This document shows, piece by piece, positions 17,065 through 27,997 of a stretch of DNA of 64,000 nt; positions within the stretch are counted from its first letter, which is position 1, and each line of letters opens with the position of its first letter. The notes beneath the pieces were generated by a model, which saw only the letters and a program-made list of their open reading frames with translations, was not told the origin of the DNA and ran no database searches. Location of the stretch: the NCBI GenBank assembly GCA_965242505.1, contig OZ251449.1, positions 2,232,001 through 2,296,000 of the forward strand. The letters are read 5' to 3'. Source of the stretch: UBA2966 sp965242505. Lineage in GTDB: Bacteria; Pseudomonadota; Alphaproteobacteria; UBA2966. A program made the translations under genes and the position numbers.

Positions 17065-17275
17065 GGCGCCGTGCAGGGTCCGTTCGCGCTCCTTCCCTCC
17101 TGGCGCGACCCCCACCCCGACCCTCCCCCTGCAAGGGGGAGGGAGAACGAGGGGACGCGCCGCGAGCTCTCCTCCCCCCTGACAGGGGGGAGGTCGGGAG
17201 GGGGGTGGATCGCGATCCCGCAACGCCGCGAAACCCTCGACCCCTGCCGGTAGGAGAAATACGGGTTAGAGTGGG
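17065..17275. repeat. Composite intergenic repeat (B and A modules plus terminus)
   Basis: This stretch fills most of the 306-bp gap 16973-17278. In order it has the GGGGGCGCCGTGCAGGGTCC border, the B hairpin, the A hairpin around CTCCCCCCTGACAGGGGGGA, GCAACGCCGCG, and a terminus reading GGTAGGAGAAATACGGGTTA that ends a few bases before the ATG at 17279. Confidence 0.85.
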
Positions 17276-17278
17276 CGC

Positions 17279-18406
17279 ATGAAGCTCCTGGTTCTTCGCG
17301 GCGACGCCATCGGACCCGAAATCGTCGGCGCGGCGCTCGAGGTCCTGAAGGCGGCCGACGGCGCGTTCGGTCTCGGCCTCGAAGTCGAGGAAACCCCGGT
17401 CGGCCTCGACGCCCTGGAACGGCTGGGGACGACCCTGCCGGACGAGACCCTCGCCCGCGTTCTCGCCAGCGACGGCGTCGTCCTGGGACCGCAGCACAAC
17501 ATGATCTATCCGCCGCCCGACGAGGGCGGAACGAACGTTTCGGCGACGATCCGCAAGCGCCTCGACCTGTTCGCCAACGTCCGGCCGAGTCGCGGGCGCC
17601 CCGGCGTCCCGGCGCCGTCTTCCGGCATCGACGTGGTCGTCGTGCGGGAGAATACCGAAGGCTTCTACGCGGATCGCTCGATGGCCCGGGGTTCGGGCGA
17701 GTTCATGCCCACGGAGGACGTGGCGCTGGCGGTCCGCAAGATCACCCGCGAGGGCTCCCGCCGGATCGCCGAGGAAGCCTGCCGCATCGCGGCATCCCGC
17801 AGCGGCAGGCTCGCGGTCGTGCACAAGGCGAACGTCCTGAGCCTGACCGACGGGCTGTTCCGGGACACGGCGTTTTCCGTCGCCGAACGCCATGGGGGGC
17901 TGGAGGTCGAGGAGCATCTCGTCGACGCCGCGGCGGCCCGTCTGGTCCGCGAACCCGAGGCGTTCGACGTGATCGTGACGACCAACATGTTCGGGGACAT
18001 CCTCTCCGATCTGGCCGCCGAACTGTCGGGCGGGCTGGGGCTGGGGCCATCGATCAACGCCGGCCGCGAACGCGCCGTCGCCCAGGCGGCCCACGGCGCG
18101 GCCCCGGACATCGCCGGGCGGGACGCCGCCAACCCGACGGCCATGATCCTCTCGATCGCCATGCTGCTGGACTGGTTGGGGCAGAGGCGCGACCGGGACG
18201 ACCTGCGGCGAGCGGCCGCCGCCATGAACCGCGCTGTCGACGCGCAACTCGCCGACCCGGAGGGCCGGACCGCCGATCTGGGCGGCCCGTTGGGGACCGC
18301 GGCCTTCGGCGCCGCCGTCGCGGCGCGGATCCCGGACGGAACGGCGGGAGCTCCCTCGCTCAGCGCCGGACGACCGGCGCCGGGTTCCCTTCGATCATCA
18401 CGTTGA
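17279..18406 (+). CDS. Isocitrate/isopropylmalate dehydrogenase family protein
   Basis: Protein of 375 residues with the beta-decarboxylating dehydrogenase fold. These enzymes oxidise a 2-hydroxy acid with NAD(P)+ and then decarboxylate it. Landmarks are LVLRGDAIGPEIVGAALEVL, DVVVVRENTEGFYADRSM (phosphate-site loop), VVHKANVLSLTDGLFRD with the catalytic Lys, and DVIVTTNMFGDILSDLAAEL with the metal-binding Asp pair. The usual GDGIGPE is GDAIGPE here. Tartrate/malate dehydrogenase-like and isopropylmalate dehydrogenase-like enzymes are both possible; no leuC/leuD genes are nearby, so leucine synthesis is not supported. The last 47 bp overlap the converging ThDP gene. Confidence 0.85.
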   Translation: MKLLVLRGDAIGPEIVGAALEVLKAADGAFGLGLEVEETPVGLDALERLGTTLPDETLARVLASDGVVLGPQHNMIYPPPDEGGTNVSATIRKRLDLFANVRPSRGRPGVPAPSSGIDVVVVRENTEGFYADRSMARGSGEFMPTEDVALAVRKITREGSRRIAEEACRIAASRSGRLAVVHKANVLSLTDGLFRDTAFSVAERHGGLEVEEHLVDAAAARLVREPEAFDVIVTTNMFGDILSDLAAELSGGLGLGPSINAGRERAVAQAAHGAAPDIAGRDAANPTAMILSIAMLLDWLGQRRDRDDLRRAAAAMNRAVDAQLADPEGRTADLGGPLGTAAFGAAVAARIPDGTAGAPSLSAGRPAPGSLRSSR

Positions 18407-19991
18407 CGCAAGCGGGCTTGCCGCTGGCGCGGGCGCGGGCCAACGCCGCCGGCAGTTCCGCCGGCCGGGTCACGAGCTCTCCGTGCGCGCCGAGCGCTTC
18501 CGCGACGAGGTCGTAGCGCGTCGGCAACAGCTCGCAGCCATGCGCCCGGTTCTCGCCATAGTCGCGGATCTGGATCTGATGCTCGGCGTTCCAGCGCGCG
18601 TCGTTGCCGACGACGACGATCAGCGGGAGGCCGTAGCGGACCGCGGTGTCGAGCTCGGCGAGGTGGTATCCGAAGGCGCCGTCCCCCGATATGGCGACGA
18701 CCGGCGCCCTCTTCTCGACCATGCAGGCCGCGAGACCGAAGGGGACGGCGGAGCCGATCGAGCCCGCGACGCCGTTGATGATGCGCCGATCCGAATCGAT
18801 CATCCCCTGCGACCACTGGCCGATCTCGCCGCCGTCGCAAACGAGCACGGCGTCGGAGTGCTCCGCCATGAACTCCCGGACGCCGCGGCACAGATCGAGC
18901 GCATGGAGCGCCCCATCGCCGGCGGCGGTCGCGGTTTCCCATTCGGGAGGACGATAGCCCACGGCGGCGCGCGCCTTGGCGAGCCATGCGCCGTCGCCGC
19001 GCGCCGAACCGGACGCCGCGAGCGCCGCGGCCGACGCCAGGGGGGACGCCACGCCGCTCAGGATCAGGCGTTCGCCCTTGTCCCGCGCCACGCGGCGGAT
19101 CGTCTCGACGTCGGGGTCGAACGCGATGAACTCGCAGGCCGGATCGAAGACGGGCGCCTCGCCGAACCGGAGGGTGAAATCGAGGGGCTTCCCGAGCAGC
19201 GCCAGGAGGTCGGTCCGCCGGAATATCTCCGCGACCGCGCCGAGCGCCGGATCGTCGACTCCGCGGGGGCTCTCCATGCCGATCACGGGAACGTTCAGGG
19301 CGTCCTCCAGCTTCCGCGCCGCGGCCCGGCCCGGCGCGGAGCAAAGCGTCGGACCGCCGACGATCAGGGGGCGTTCCGCCGCGGCGATGGCGGAGAGCGC
19401 GGCGGACGCCGCCTCCCTGCCCAACGGAGGAACCGCGGGATCGAAGGCGGACGCTTCCGGCCACAGGGCCGGATCGTCCGCCAGTTCCGCCCCGAGAAGA
19501 TCGGAGGGCAGGCCGAGGCAGACGGGACCCGGGCGTCCCGACGCGGCGATGCGGGCGGCGCGCGCGAGATCGTGACCCAGGTCCGCCGCGCGCTCGGCCG
19601 TCCAAGACTCCTTGGCGACGGTCGCGGCCATCGCCGCCTGCGGCAGCTCCTGGAATCCGCCCCGGCCGATCTCGTGGGTGCCCGCGTGTCCGGACAGCAG
19701 GAGCATGGGGGTCTCCGAGGCCAAGGGCGTACAGAGCGCCGCGGCCGCGTTGGTGTGACCCGGACCGCCGGTGACGAGGGCGACCCCGACCCGGCCGGTC
19801 AGGCGGGCCCAGGCGCTCGCCATGAACACCGCCGCCGCTTCCTGGCGGACGTGCAGGAGCTCCAGCATCGTGTCGACCGCGGCGTCGTAGATCGACATGA
19901 CGTGGTTCCCCGACAGCGAGAAGATCGTGCGCATACCCGCCCTGTCGAGCGTCCGGGCCACGATGTCGGCTCCACGCAGGGTCTTCGTCAT
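18360..19991 (-). CDS. Thiamine pyrophosphate-dependent enzyme, acetolactate synthase-like
   Basis: Protein of 543 residues with the three domains of the acetohydroxyacid synthase/benzoylformate decarboxylase family. The N-terminal Pyr domain has VRQEAAAVFMASAWARLTGR including the catalytic Glu, then GVALVTGGPGHTNAAAAL. The C-terminal PP domain has the ThDP motif ISGDGAFGYHLAEL ending in VGND. Such enzymes join or cleave alpha-keto acids. Lack of a regulatory small-subunit gene nearby argues against classical valine/isoleucine synthesis. The ATG at 19991 starts MTKTLRGADIVARTLDRAGM. It converges on, and overlaps, the preceding dehydrogenase gene. Confidence 0.85.
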   Translation of the reverse strand: MTKTLRGADIVARTLDRAGMRTIFSLSGNHVMSIYDAAVDTMLELLHVRQEAAAVFMASAWARLTGRVGVALVTGGPGHTNAAAALCTPLASETPMLLLSGHAGTHEIGRGGFQELPQAAMAATVAKESWTAERAADLGHDLARAARIAASGRPGPVCLGLPSDLLGAELADDPALWPEASAFDPAVPPLGREAASAALSAIAAAERPLIVGGPTLCSAPGRAAARKLEDALNVPVIGMESPRGVDDPALGAVAEIFRRTDLLALLGKPLDFTLRFGEAPVFDPACEFIAFDPDVETIRRVARDKGERLILSGVASPLASAAALAASGSARGDGAWLAKARAAVGYRPPEWETATAAGDGALHALDLCRGVREFMAEHSDAVLVCDGGEIGQWSQGMIDSDRRIINGVAGSIGSAVPFGLAACMVEKRAPVVAISGDGAFGYHLAELDTAVRYGLPLIVVVGNDARWNAEHQIQIRDYGENRAHGCELLPTRYDLVAEALGAHGELVTRPAELPAALARARASGKPACVNVMIEGNPAPVVRR

Positions 19992-20095
19992 GATCGCTCC
20001 ATCGGTCGCGCGGGCCCGGCCCGGGCGCGCCGCGCCGGGCCGATCCTCCGCCCTTATACCCATCCTCGGTCCATTCATGCCATCCTTCGGCCGAC

Positions 20096-20110
20096 GCCGG
20101 ATCGTCCGGC
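20096..20110 (+). promoter_or_regulatory. Inverted repeat between divergent ThDP and SDR genes
   Basis: GCCGGA-TCG-TCCGGC is a perfect inverted repeat, lying 21 bases before the SDR start and about 105 bases from the divergent ThDP gene. It could be an operator for both, but short GC-rich palindromes are common in this genome. Confidence 0.25.
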
Positions 20111-20131
20111 ATGAGAGGAGAGGACGCCGAT

Positions 20132-20896
20132 ATGGCGAAACTGGAAGGCAGGGTGGCCCTCGTCAGCGGAGCCTCGCGCGGCATCGGCAAGGCCATCGCG
20201 CTCAAACTGGCGGAGGAGGGCGCGTCGCTCTACCTGGTGGCGGACGGGACGGAGGCCGAGTTGCGGACGGCCTGCTCCGAATGCGGCGAGCGGCGCGACG
20301 CCGCGGACGCGCGTTACGGCGTCATGGAGCTCTCCGAGGCGGACGCGGGCGCGCGCATGGTGGCGGCCTGTCTCGAGGAGTTCGGGCGTCTCGACGTGCT
20401 CGTCAACAACGCCGGCGTGCGCCGACGCGGACGTTTCGGAGAGTTCACCCAGGACGACTACGAGTTCGTCCAGGCGGTCAACGTCCGGACACCCTTCTTC
20501 GCCAGCCAGGCGGCGTTGCCGACGATGCGCGAACAGGGCGGCGGGCGCATCATCAACATCACCAGCCAGATGGGATCGGTGGCCTTCGACGACCTCGCCC
20601 TCTACGGCATGAGCAAAGCGGCGCTCATCTACCTGACGCGCGCGATCTCCTTCGACTGGGCGCGGGACGGCATTCGGGCGAACTGCGTCAGTCCGGGCCC
20701 CATCGCCACCCAATACAACATCGACCGCCTCGCGAACGACCGGGCCATGCGGGACAAGCTCGAACGCGGCACGACGGTCGGTCGCCTCGGCGCGCCCCAT
20801 GAGATAGCCGAGGCGGTCTCTTTCCTGGCGACGTGCGAGACCGACTTCATTCAGGGGCACGACCTCGTCGTCGACGGCGGCTGGACCAGCCATTGA
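20132..20896 (+). CDS. SDR-family NAD(P)-dependent oxidoreductase
   Basis: Protein of 254 residues, classical short-chain dehydrogenase. The nucleotide-binding motif is VSGASRGIGKAIAL (about 13-26), followed by DVLVNNAGV. The catalytic Ser is in INITSQMGS and the Tyr-Lys pair in YGMSKAAL. The C-terminal FIQGHDLVVDGGWTSH is typical. It would oxidise or reduce a hydroxyl/keto group. GAGAGGAGAGG precedes the ATG at 20132; an ATG at 20111 would add seven unconserved residues. The divergent position next to the ThDP enzyme suggests related metabolism, but the substrate is not known. Confidence 0.88.
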   Translation: MAKLEGRVALVSGASRGIGKAIALKLAEEGASLYLVADGTEAELRTACSECGERRDAADARYGVMELSEADAGARMVAACLEEFGRLDVLVNNAGVRRRGRFGEFTQDDYEFVQAVNVRTPFFASQAALPTMREQGGGRIINITSQMGSVAFDDLALYGMSKAALIYLTRAISFDWARDGIRANCVSPGPIATQYNIDRLANDRAMRDKLERGTTVGRLGAPHEIAEAVSFLATCETDFIQGHDLVVDGGWTSH

Positions 20897-20974
20897 CGCC
20901 TGGAGGCGTTTCGCGCCCGCCTGCGGTTTGCGAATATGGACCGTCCGCCGACGTCGCGAGAAGAAGAGGTGGGA

Positions 20975-23668
<2,694 letters not shown>

Positions 23669-23669
23669 T

Positions 23670-23915
23670 CCGCATTTCTCATACCGGCAGGGATCGAGGA
23701 GTGCGCGGCGTTGCGGGACCGCGGTCCATCCCCCTCCCGACCTCCCCCTGTCAGGGGGGAGGAGTATGAATGGCCTCTCCGTTCCCCTTCTTCTCCCCCC
23801 TTGCAGGGGGAGGGCCGGGGTGGGGGTCGCGCCGGGGAAGGAGCGCGAACGGCCCCTGCGGCGGCGCCGGCACCGGATGGAGCTCGCGGACGGGCGGTGT
23901 GAGAAACGCGGGCTA
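23670..23915. repeat. Complete composite intergenic repeat with inverted termini
   Basis: The clearest full copy. It begins CCGCATTTCTCATACC (23670-23685) directly after the acnA TGA and ends GGTGTGAGAAACGCGG (23896-23911) followed by CTA. The two ends are inverted repeats matching at 14 of 16 positions. Inside are GGGATCGAGG, an A hairpin (TCCCCCTGTCAGGGGGGAGG), GAGTATGAATGG, a B hairpin and GCGCCGGCACCGGATGGAGC. The CTA is the TAG stop of caiD on the other strand. Confidence 0.85.
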
Positions 23916-24698
23916 ACGGCCCTTCCAGACCGGCTTGCGTTTCTCCGCGAAGGCGCGCGCGCCCTCTTGCAGGTCCTCGCTCGCGTAGAGCGCGTTGACG
24001 GCGGGGATTCCCTTGCCGCGCATCAGGTCGAACGCTTCCTGCACCTTGAGATCCTCGGTCATGCGGATGGTTTCCTTGATCGCCGCGAACACCAGCGGCG
24101 GCCCGTCCGCCAGAAGATCGGCCAGCTCCCGCGCCCTGTCCATCAGCCGGCCGACCGGCAGAACCTCGTTCACGAGGCCCCAGCGCGCCGCCTCCCGAGC
24201 GTCCATCCAGCGTCCCGTCAGCAGCAGGTCCATGCAGACGTGGAACGGGATGCGCCGGTGAAGCTTGATGCTGGCCGCGTCGGCGAGCGCGCCCACGTCG
24301 ATCTCCGGCAGGGCGAAGCGCGCGTGCTCCGCCGCCAGGACGAGATCGCAGGAAATGGCGAGTTCGAGCCCCCCGCCGACTGCCATCCCGTTCACCGCCG
24401 CGATCACCGGCTTGTTGAGGTCCGGGAGCTCCTGCAAACCTCCAAATCCGCCCGCGCCATAGTCGGTATCGGGCGGTTCGCCTTCCGCGGCAGCCTTCAG
24501 GTCCCAGCCCGCCGAAAAGAATCTCTCGCCGGCCGCGGTGACGACGGCGACCCGCAGGTCGGGATCGTCCCGGAACTCCGCGAACAGGGCTCCCATGCGG
24601 CGGCTGGCGGCGCCGTCGATGGCGTTCGCCTTCGGGCGGTCGAGGGTGACCTCCAGCACGCGGCCGCGCCGCGCGACGTGGAGGGGATCGTCGGTCAT
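23913..24698 (-). CDS. caiD: Carnitinyl-CoA dehydratase CaiD-like
   Basis: Enoyl-CoA hydratase/isomerase family protein of 261 residues, the same length as E. coli CaiD and with its distinctive stretches. These include LDRPKANAIDG, GERFFSAGWDLKAAAEGEPP, GLQELPDLNKPVIAAVNGMA, VGGGLELAISCDLVLA and the C-terminal FAEKRKPVWKGR. CaiD interconverts L-carnitinyl-CoA and crotonobetainyl-CoA. It is the last gene of the minus-strand carnitine operon. Its ATG overlaps the synthetase stop (ATGA), and its TAG stop is the first codon of an inserted repeat terminus. The substrate assignment leans on both sequence and neighbours. Confidence 0.85.
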   Translation of the reverse strand: MTDDPLHVARRGRVLEVTLDRPKANAIDGAASRRMGALFAEFRDDPDLRVAVVTAAGERFFSAGWDLKAAAEGEPPDTDYGAGGFGGLQELPDLNKPVIAAVNGMAVGGGLELAISCDLVLAAEHARFALPEIDVGALADAASIKLHRRIPFHVCMDLLLTGRWMDAREAARWGLVNEVLPVGRLMDRARELADLLADGPPLVFAAIKETIRMTEDLKVQEAFDLMRGKGIPAVNALYASEDLQEGARAFAEKRKPVWKGR

Positions 24699-26815
24699 GT
24701 CGGTCCTCCTTCAACGAGTCGCATCAGGGCATCCACCGCCACCGCGCCGCCGCCTCGCGGGCGCACGATGACCGGGTTCACGTCGAGCTCGATCAGGCCG
24801 TCGGCGTGGTCGAGGGCGAACCGTTGTATGGCGAGCACCGCCTCCACCAGCGCGTCGCGGTCGCCGGGGCGCCGCCCGCGGAAGCCGTCGATCAGCGCGG
24901 CGGCCTTCAACCCTTCCACGGCGGCGACGATCTCGTCCCGCGTGGCGGGCGGTATCAACAGGACGCGGTCCTCGACGAGCTCCGCCAACTCGCCGCCCGA
25001 TCCGAGCAGCAAAACGAGACCGACGTGCGGGTCGCGGCGCGCGCCGACGATCACTTCGGCGACCGTGTCCTCGATCATCTCCTCGATGAGCACCGCGCCG
25101 CCGACAGGCAACAGTTCGCTGGCCGCGGCGATCACGTCGGGGACGTTCCCGAGGCCGAGACGCACCGCGCCCGCGTCCGACTTGTGGGCGAGGCCCGGAC
25201 CCACGGCCTTGACCACGGCGGGCCGGCCGATACGCTCGGCCGCGCCCATGACCTCCGGGAGGCGGCGCGCGACTTCGCCCCTGGGGACGCGGACGCCGGC
25301 GGCGGCCAGCCGCTTCTTGGCCTCCCATTCGTTCAGGACCGTGTCGGCGCCCGCGCGAAGGAGAGACGGTCCATGCGGCGGAGAAGGGGGAGGCATCGCC
25401 CATGCCTCGCCGATGTCGGCGGCCAGCTCGATCGCCGCGAGGCCTTCCTCGACGCCGGAAAAGGGGACCATGCCGCGAACCATGATCTCATGGGCGAGCG
25501 TCTCCGTGAGCGATTCCGGGAGGGTCGCCAGCACGCCGCCCCGAGCGCCGGTCCGGTCGCAGGCCCGCTCGAACGCCTCCAGAGCGATCCGCCAATCGCC
25601 GTCGTCGCAGCGGTCGCCGCGCGGCAGGTCGAGCGCCAGGAGGCCGATGTCGAAGCCGCAGCCCAGCATTGCCGAGAACGTCGCGGCCAGGCGTTCCGCG
25701 TCACCCCAGATGAAGGTGTGGTAGTCGAGCGGGTTCGAGACGGTCACGAGATCGCCCAGCGTCGCCCGGACTCTCGCGCTTTCGGCCGCCGTCAACGTCC
25801 GGGCGGCGAGATTGCGGCGTTCGAGGGCGTCGGCGACCAGCGCCGCCTCGCCGCCCGAACAGCTCAGCGACGCGACGTCGCGTCCCGACAACGGCCCCGA
25901 CGCGTACAACAGCCGCAGGGCGTCGAGGAACGTCGGCAGGGACGGGGCGCGGGCGATCCCGACCCGCTTCAGGAACGCGGTCGCCGCGGCGTCCGACCCG
26001 GCCAGGGAAGCCGTGTGCGAGAGCGTGAGCTCGGCGCCCCCGGCGCTGCTTCCGAGCTTGAGCGCCACGACCGGGATGCGCTTCTCGCGCGCTTTCTCCG
26101 CCGCCCAGGCCAGGTCCGCCGCGTCGTCCAGCGACTCCAGGAGAAGCCCGACCGCGGTGATGCGCCCGTCCTCGATCAGGGCGTTCATCAGCGCCGGAGC
26201 GCCGATCTGGGCCCGGTTTCCGAGCGTGATCATGGCGGCGATGGGCAGGCCGCGCCGGTTCATCGTCAGCGTGATGGCGATGTTGCTGCTCTGGGACAGG
26301 ATGGCGACGCCCCGTTCGACCCGCCTTCCGCCGTGCTGGTCGGGCCACAGCGGCGCGCCGTCCAGGTAGTTGATCAGCCCGTAACAGTTCGGCCCGACGA
26401 TCGGCATGTCGCCGGCGGCGTCGAGCAACGCGGCCTGAAGGCCCCTGCCCTCTTCGCCCGACTCGCCGAAGCCGGACGCGTAACATACGGCTCCGCCCGC
26501 GCCCCTCGCGGCCAGCGACCGGACGACGGCGACGGTCAGGTCGCGGCGGACGCCGACGAAGGCGGCGTCGGGCGCCTCCGGCAGATCGTCGACGCTCCTG
26601 AAACAGGACAGCCCCTCGATCTCCGCCCGCTCGGGATGGACCGGGTAGACGGCGCCGGGAAATTCCATGCGCCGGCACTGCTCGACGACGCGCGCCGCTT
26701 CGCGGCCGCCGACGACGCAGATCGAACGGGGTTTCAGCAGGCGGGAGAGGTCCCGGGCCTTCCCCCCGCCATGCCGGGAAGAAGACGGGCGGAGCGTGTG
26801 CGGCTTCCGGCTCAA
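24695..26815 (-). CDS. ADP-forming acyl-CoA synthetase (acetate-CoA ligase family)
   Basis: Protein of 706 residues with the fused layout of NDP-forming acyl-CoA synthetases. The N-terminal CoA-binding domain has LLKPRSICVVGG, the succinyl-CoA synthetase-like domain has VGPNCYGLINYLDGAPLW and LSHTASLAGSDAAATAFLKR, and the C-terminal ATP-grasp domain has RPAVVKAVGPGLAHKSDAGA and IELDVNPVIV. It would activate a carboxylate, here plausibly carnitine, crotonobetaine or butyrobetaine, to its CoA ester; the substrate is inferred from caiD next door. No ATG fits the N-terminus, so a TTG at 26815, five bases after the upstream stop, is proposed. The start is uncertain. Confidence 0.82.
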   Translation of the reverse strand: MSRKPHTLRPSSSRHGGGKARDLSRLLKPRSICVVGGREAARVVEQCRRMEFPGAVYPVHPERAEIEGLSCFRSVDDLPEAPDAAFVGVRRDLTVAVVRSLAARGAGGAVCYASGFGESGEEGRGLQAALLDAAGDMPIVGPNCYGLINYLDGAPLWPDQHGGRRVERGVAILSQSSNIAITLTMNRRGLPIAAMITLGNRAQIGAPALMNALIEDGRITAVGLLLESLDDAADLAWAAEKAREKRIPVVALKLGSSAGGAELTLSHTASLAGSDAAATAFLKRVGIARAPSLPTFLDALRLLYASGPLSGRDVASLSCSGGEAALVADALERRNLAARTLTAAESARVRATLGDLVTVSNPLDYHTFIWGDAERLAATFSAMLGCGFDIGLLALDLPRGDRCDDGDWRIALEAFERACDRTGARGGVLATLPESLTETLAHEIMVRGMVPFSGVEEGLAAIELAADIGEAWAMPPPSPPHGPSLLRAGADTVLNEWEAKKRLAAAGVRVPRGEVARRLPEVMGAAERIGRPAVVKAVGPGLAHKSDAGAVRLGLGNVPDVIAAASELLPVGGAVLIEEMIEDTVAEVIVGARRDPHVGLVLLLGSGGELAELVEDRVLLIPPATRDEIVAAVEGLKAAALIDGFRGRRPGDRDALVEAVLAIQRFALDHADGLIELDVNPVIVRPRGGGAVAVDALMRLVEGGPT

Positions 26816-26820
26816 CTGGC

Positions 26821-27981
26821 CTACGCGCCCAACGGCCGCAGCAGATCGCGGGCGATGATGTGTCGCTGGATCTCGCTGGTGCCGTCCCAGATCCGCTCGA
26901 CGCGGGCATCCCGCCAGAACCGCTCGATCGGCAGATCGTCCATGAGGCCCATGCCTCCGAAGACCTGCACCGCCGCGTCGGTGACGCGGGCCAGCATCTC
27001 CGACGCATAGAGCTTGGCCTGGGCGATCTGACGATTGGCGTCGAGCCCCTGGTCGAGCCGCCACGCCGCGGCCAGGGTGAGCCAATCCGCCGCGTCGATC
27101 TCGGTCGCCATGTCGGCGAGCTTGAAGGAGACGCCCTGGAACCTGCCGATCGGTTGGCCGAACTGCCGGCGGCGGGCGGCCCAGTCGACGCAGAGATCGA
27201 AGCAGCGCCGCGCTCGGCCCACGCACATGGCGGCGACCGTCAGGCGCGTGGCGTAGAGCCAGGTATTGGCCATGTCGAACCCGCCGCCTTCCTCGCCGAG
27301 AACCTGGTCGGCGGAGACGCGGCACTCGTCGAAGGCGAGGATGCCGTTGTGATAGCCGCGGTGCGAAACGGCGCGATAGCCCGGGCGGATCTCGAAGCCG
27401 GGCGTGTCCCGGTCGATCAGGAAGCACGTGATGCGTTTCTTCCGCCCGGCGGGCGTCTCCTCCTCCCCCGTGGCGACGAAGACGATGAAGAAGTCGGCGA
27501 TGTCGGCGTGACTGATGAAGTGCTTGGCGCCCGTGATGACGTAGTCGTCGCCCTCGCGGCGGGCGAAGGCCCTCATGCCGCGCACGTCGGAGCCGGCGTC
27601 GGGTTCGGACATGGCGAGGGCGTCGATCTTCTCGCCGCGCACGCTGGGCGACAGGTAGCGCGCGCGCTGGTCCTCGTTGCAGGCGCAGAGGATGTTCGAG
27701 GGCCGGCCCCAGAACACGGAAAGCGCCATCGAGGCCCGGCCCAGCTCGCGCTCGAGAAGGGTGAAGGTCAGGTGGTCCAGACCGCCGCCGCCGAATTCCT
27801 GCGGGATGTTGGGGGCGTAGAAACCGAGGGCGCGGACCTTGTCCTGGATTTCCCGGCCGAGTTCCCGCGGCGCCAGGGCCGTCCGCTCGACCTCGTCCTC
27901 GAGGGGATGGAGCTCGCGCTCGACGAAGCTCCTCACGGTGTCGACCACCATCTGCTGTTCCTGGCTCAGCCCGAATTCCAT
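26821..27981 (-). CDS. Acyl-CoA dehydrogenase
   Basis: FAD-dependent acyl-CoA dehydrogenase of 386 residues. It starts MEFGLSQEQQMVVDTVRSFV and has ALAMSEPDAGSDVRGMRAFA, YVITGAKHFISHADIADFFI, RRQFGQPIGRFQGVSFKLAD, VQVFGGMGLMDDLPIERFWR and the C-terminal RIWDGTSEIQRHIIARDLL. These cover the FAD and substrate regions in the usual order. In carnitine loci the related CaiA reduces crotonobetainyl-CoA to gamma-butyrobetainyl-CoA; a similar role, or its reverse as a dehydrogenase, fits the neighbours caiD and the CoA synthetase. The gap to the upstream carnitine dehydrogenase gene is 16 bp, so they are co-transcribed. Confidence 0.88.
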   Translation of the reverse strand: MEFGLSQEQQMVVDTVRSFVERELHPLEDEVERTALAPRELGREIQDKVRALGFYAPNIPQEFGGGGLDHLTFTLLERELGRASMALSVFWGRPSNILCACNEDQRARYLSPSVRGEKIDALAMSEPDAGSDVRGMRAFARREGDDYVITGAKHFISHADIADFFIVFVATGEEETPAGRKKRITCFLIDRDTPGFEIRPGYRAVSHRGYHNGILAFDECRVSADQVLGEEGGGFDMANTWLYATRLTVAAMCVGRARRCFDLCVDWAARRRQFGQPIGRFQGVSFKLADMATEIDAADWLTLAAAWRLDQGLDANRQIAQAKLYASEMLARVTDAAVQVFGGMGLMDDLPIERFWRDARVERIWDGTSEIQRHIIARDLLRPLGA

Positions 27982-27997
27982 GGCCGCCTCGTTCGTT

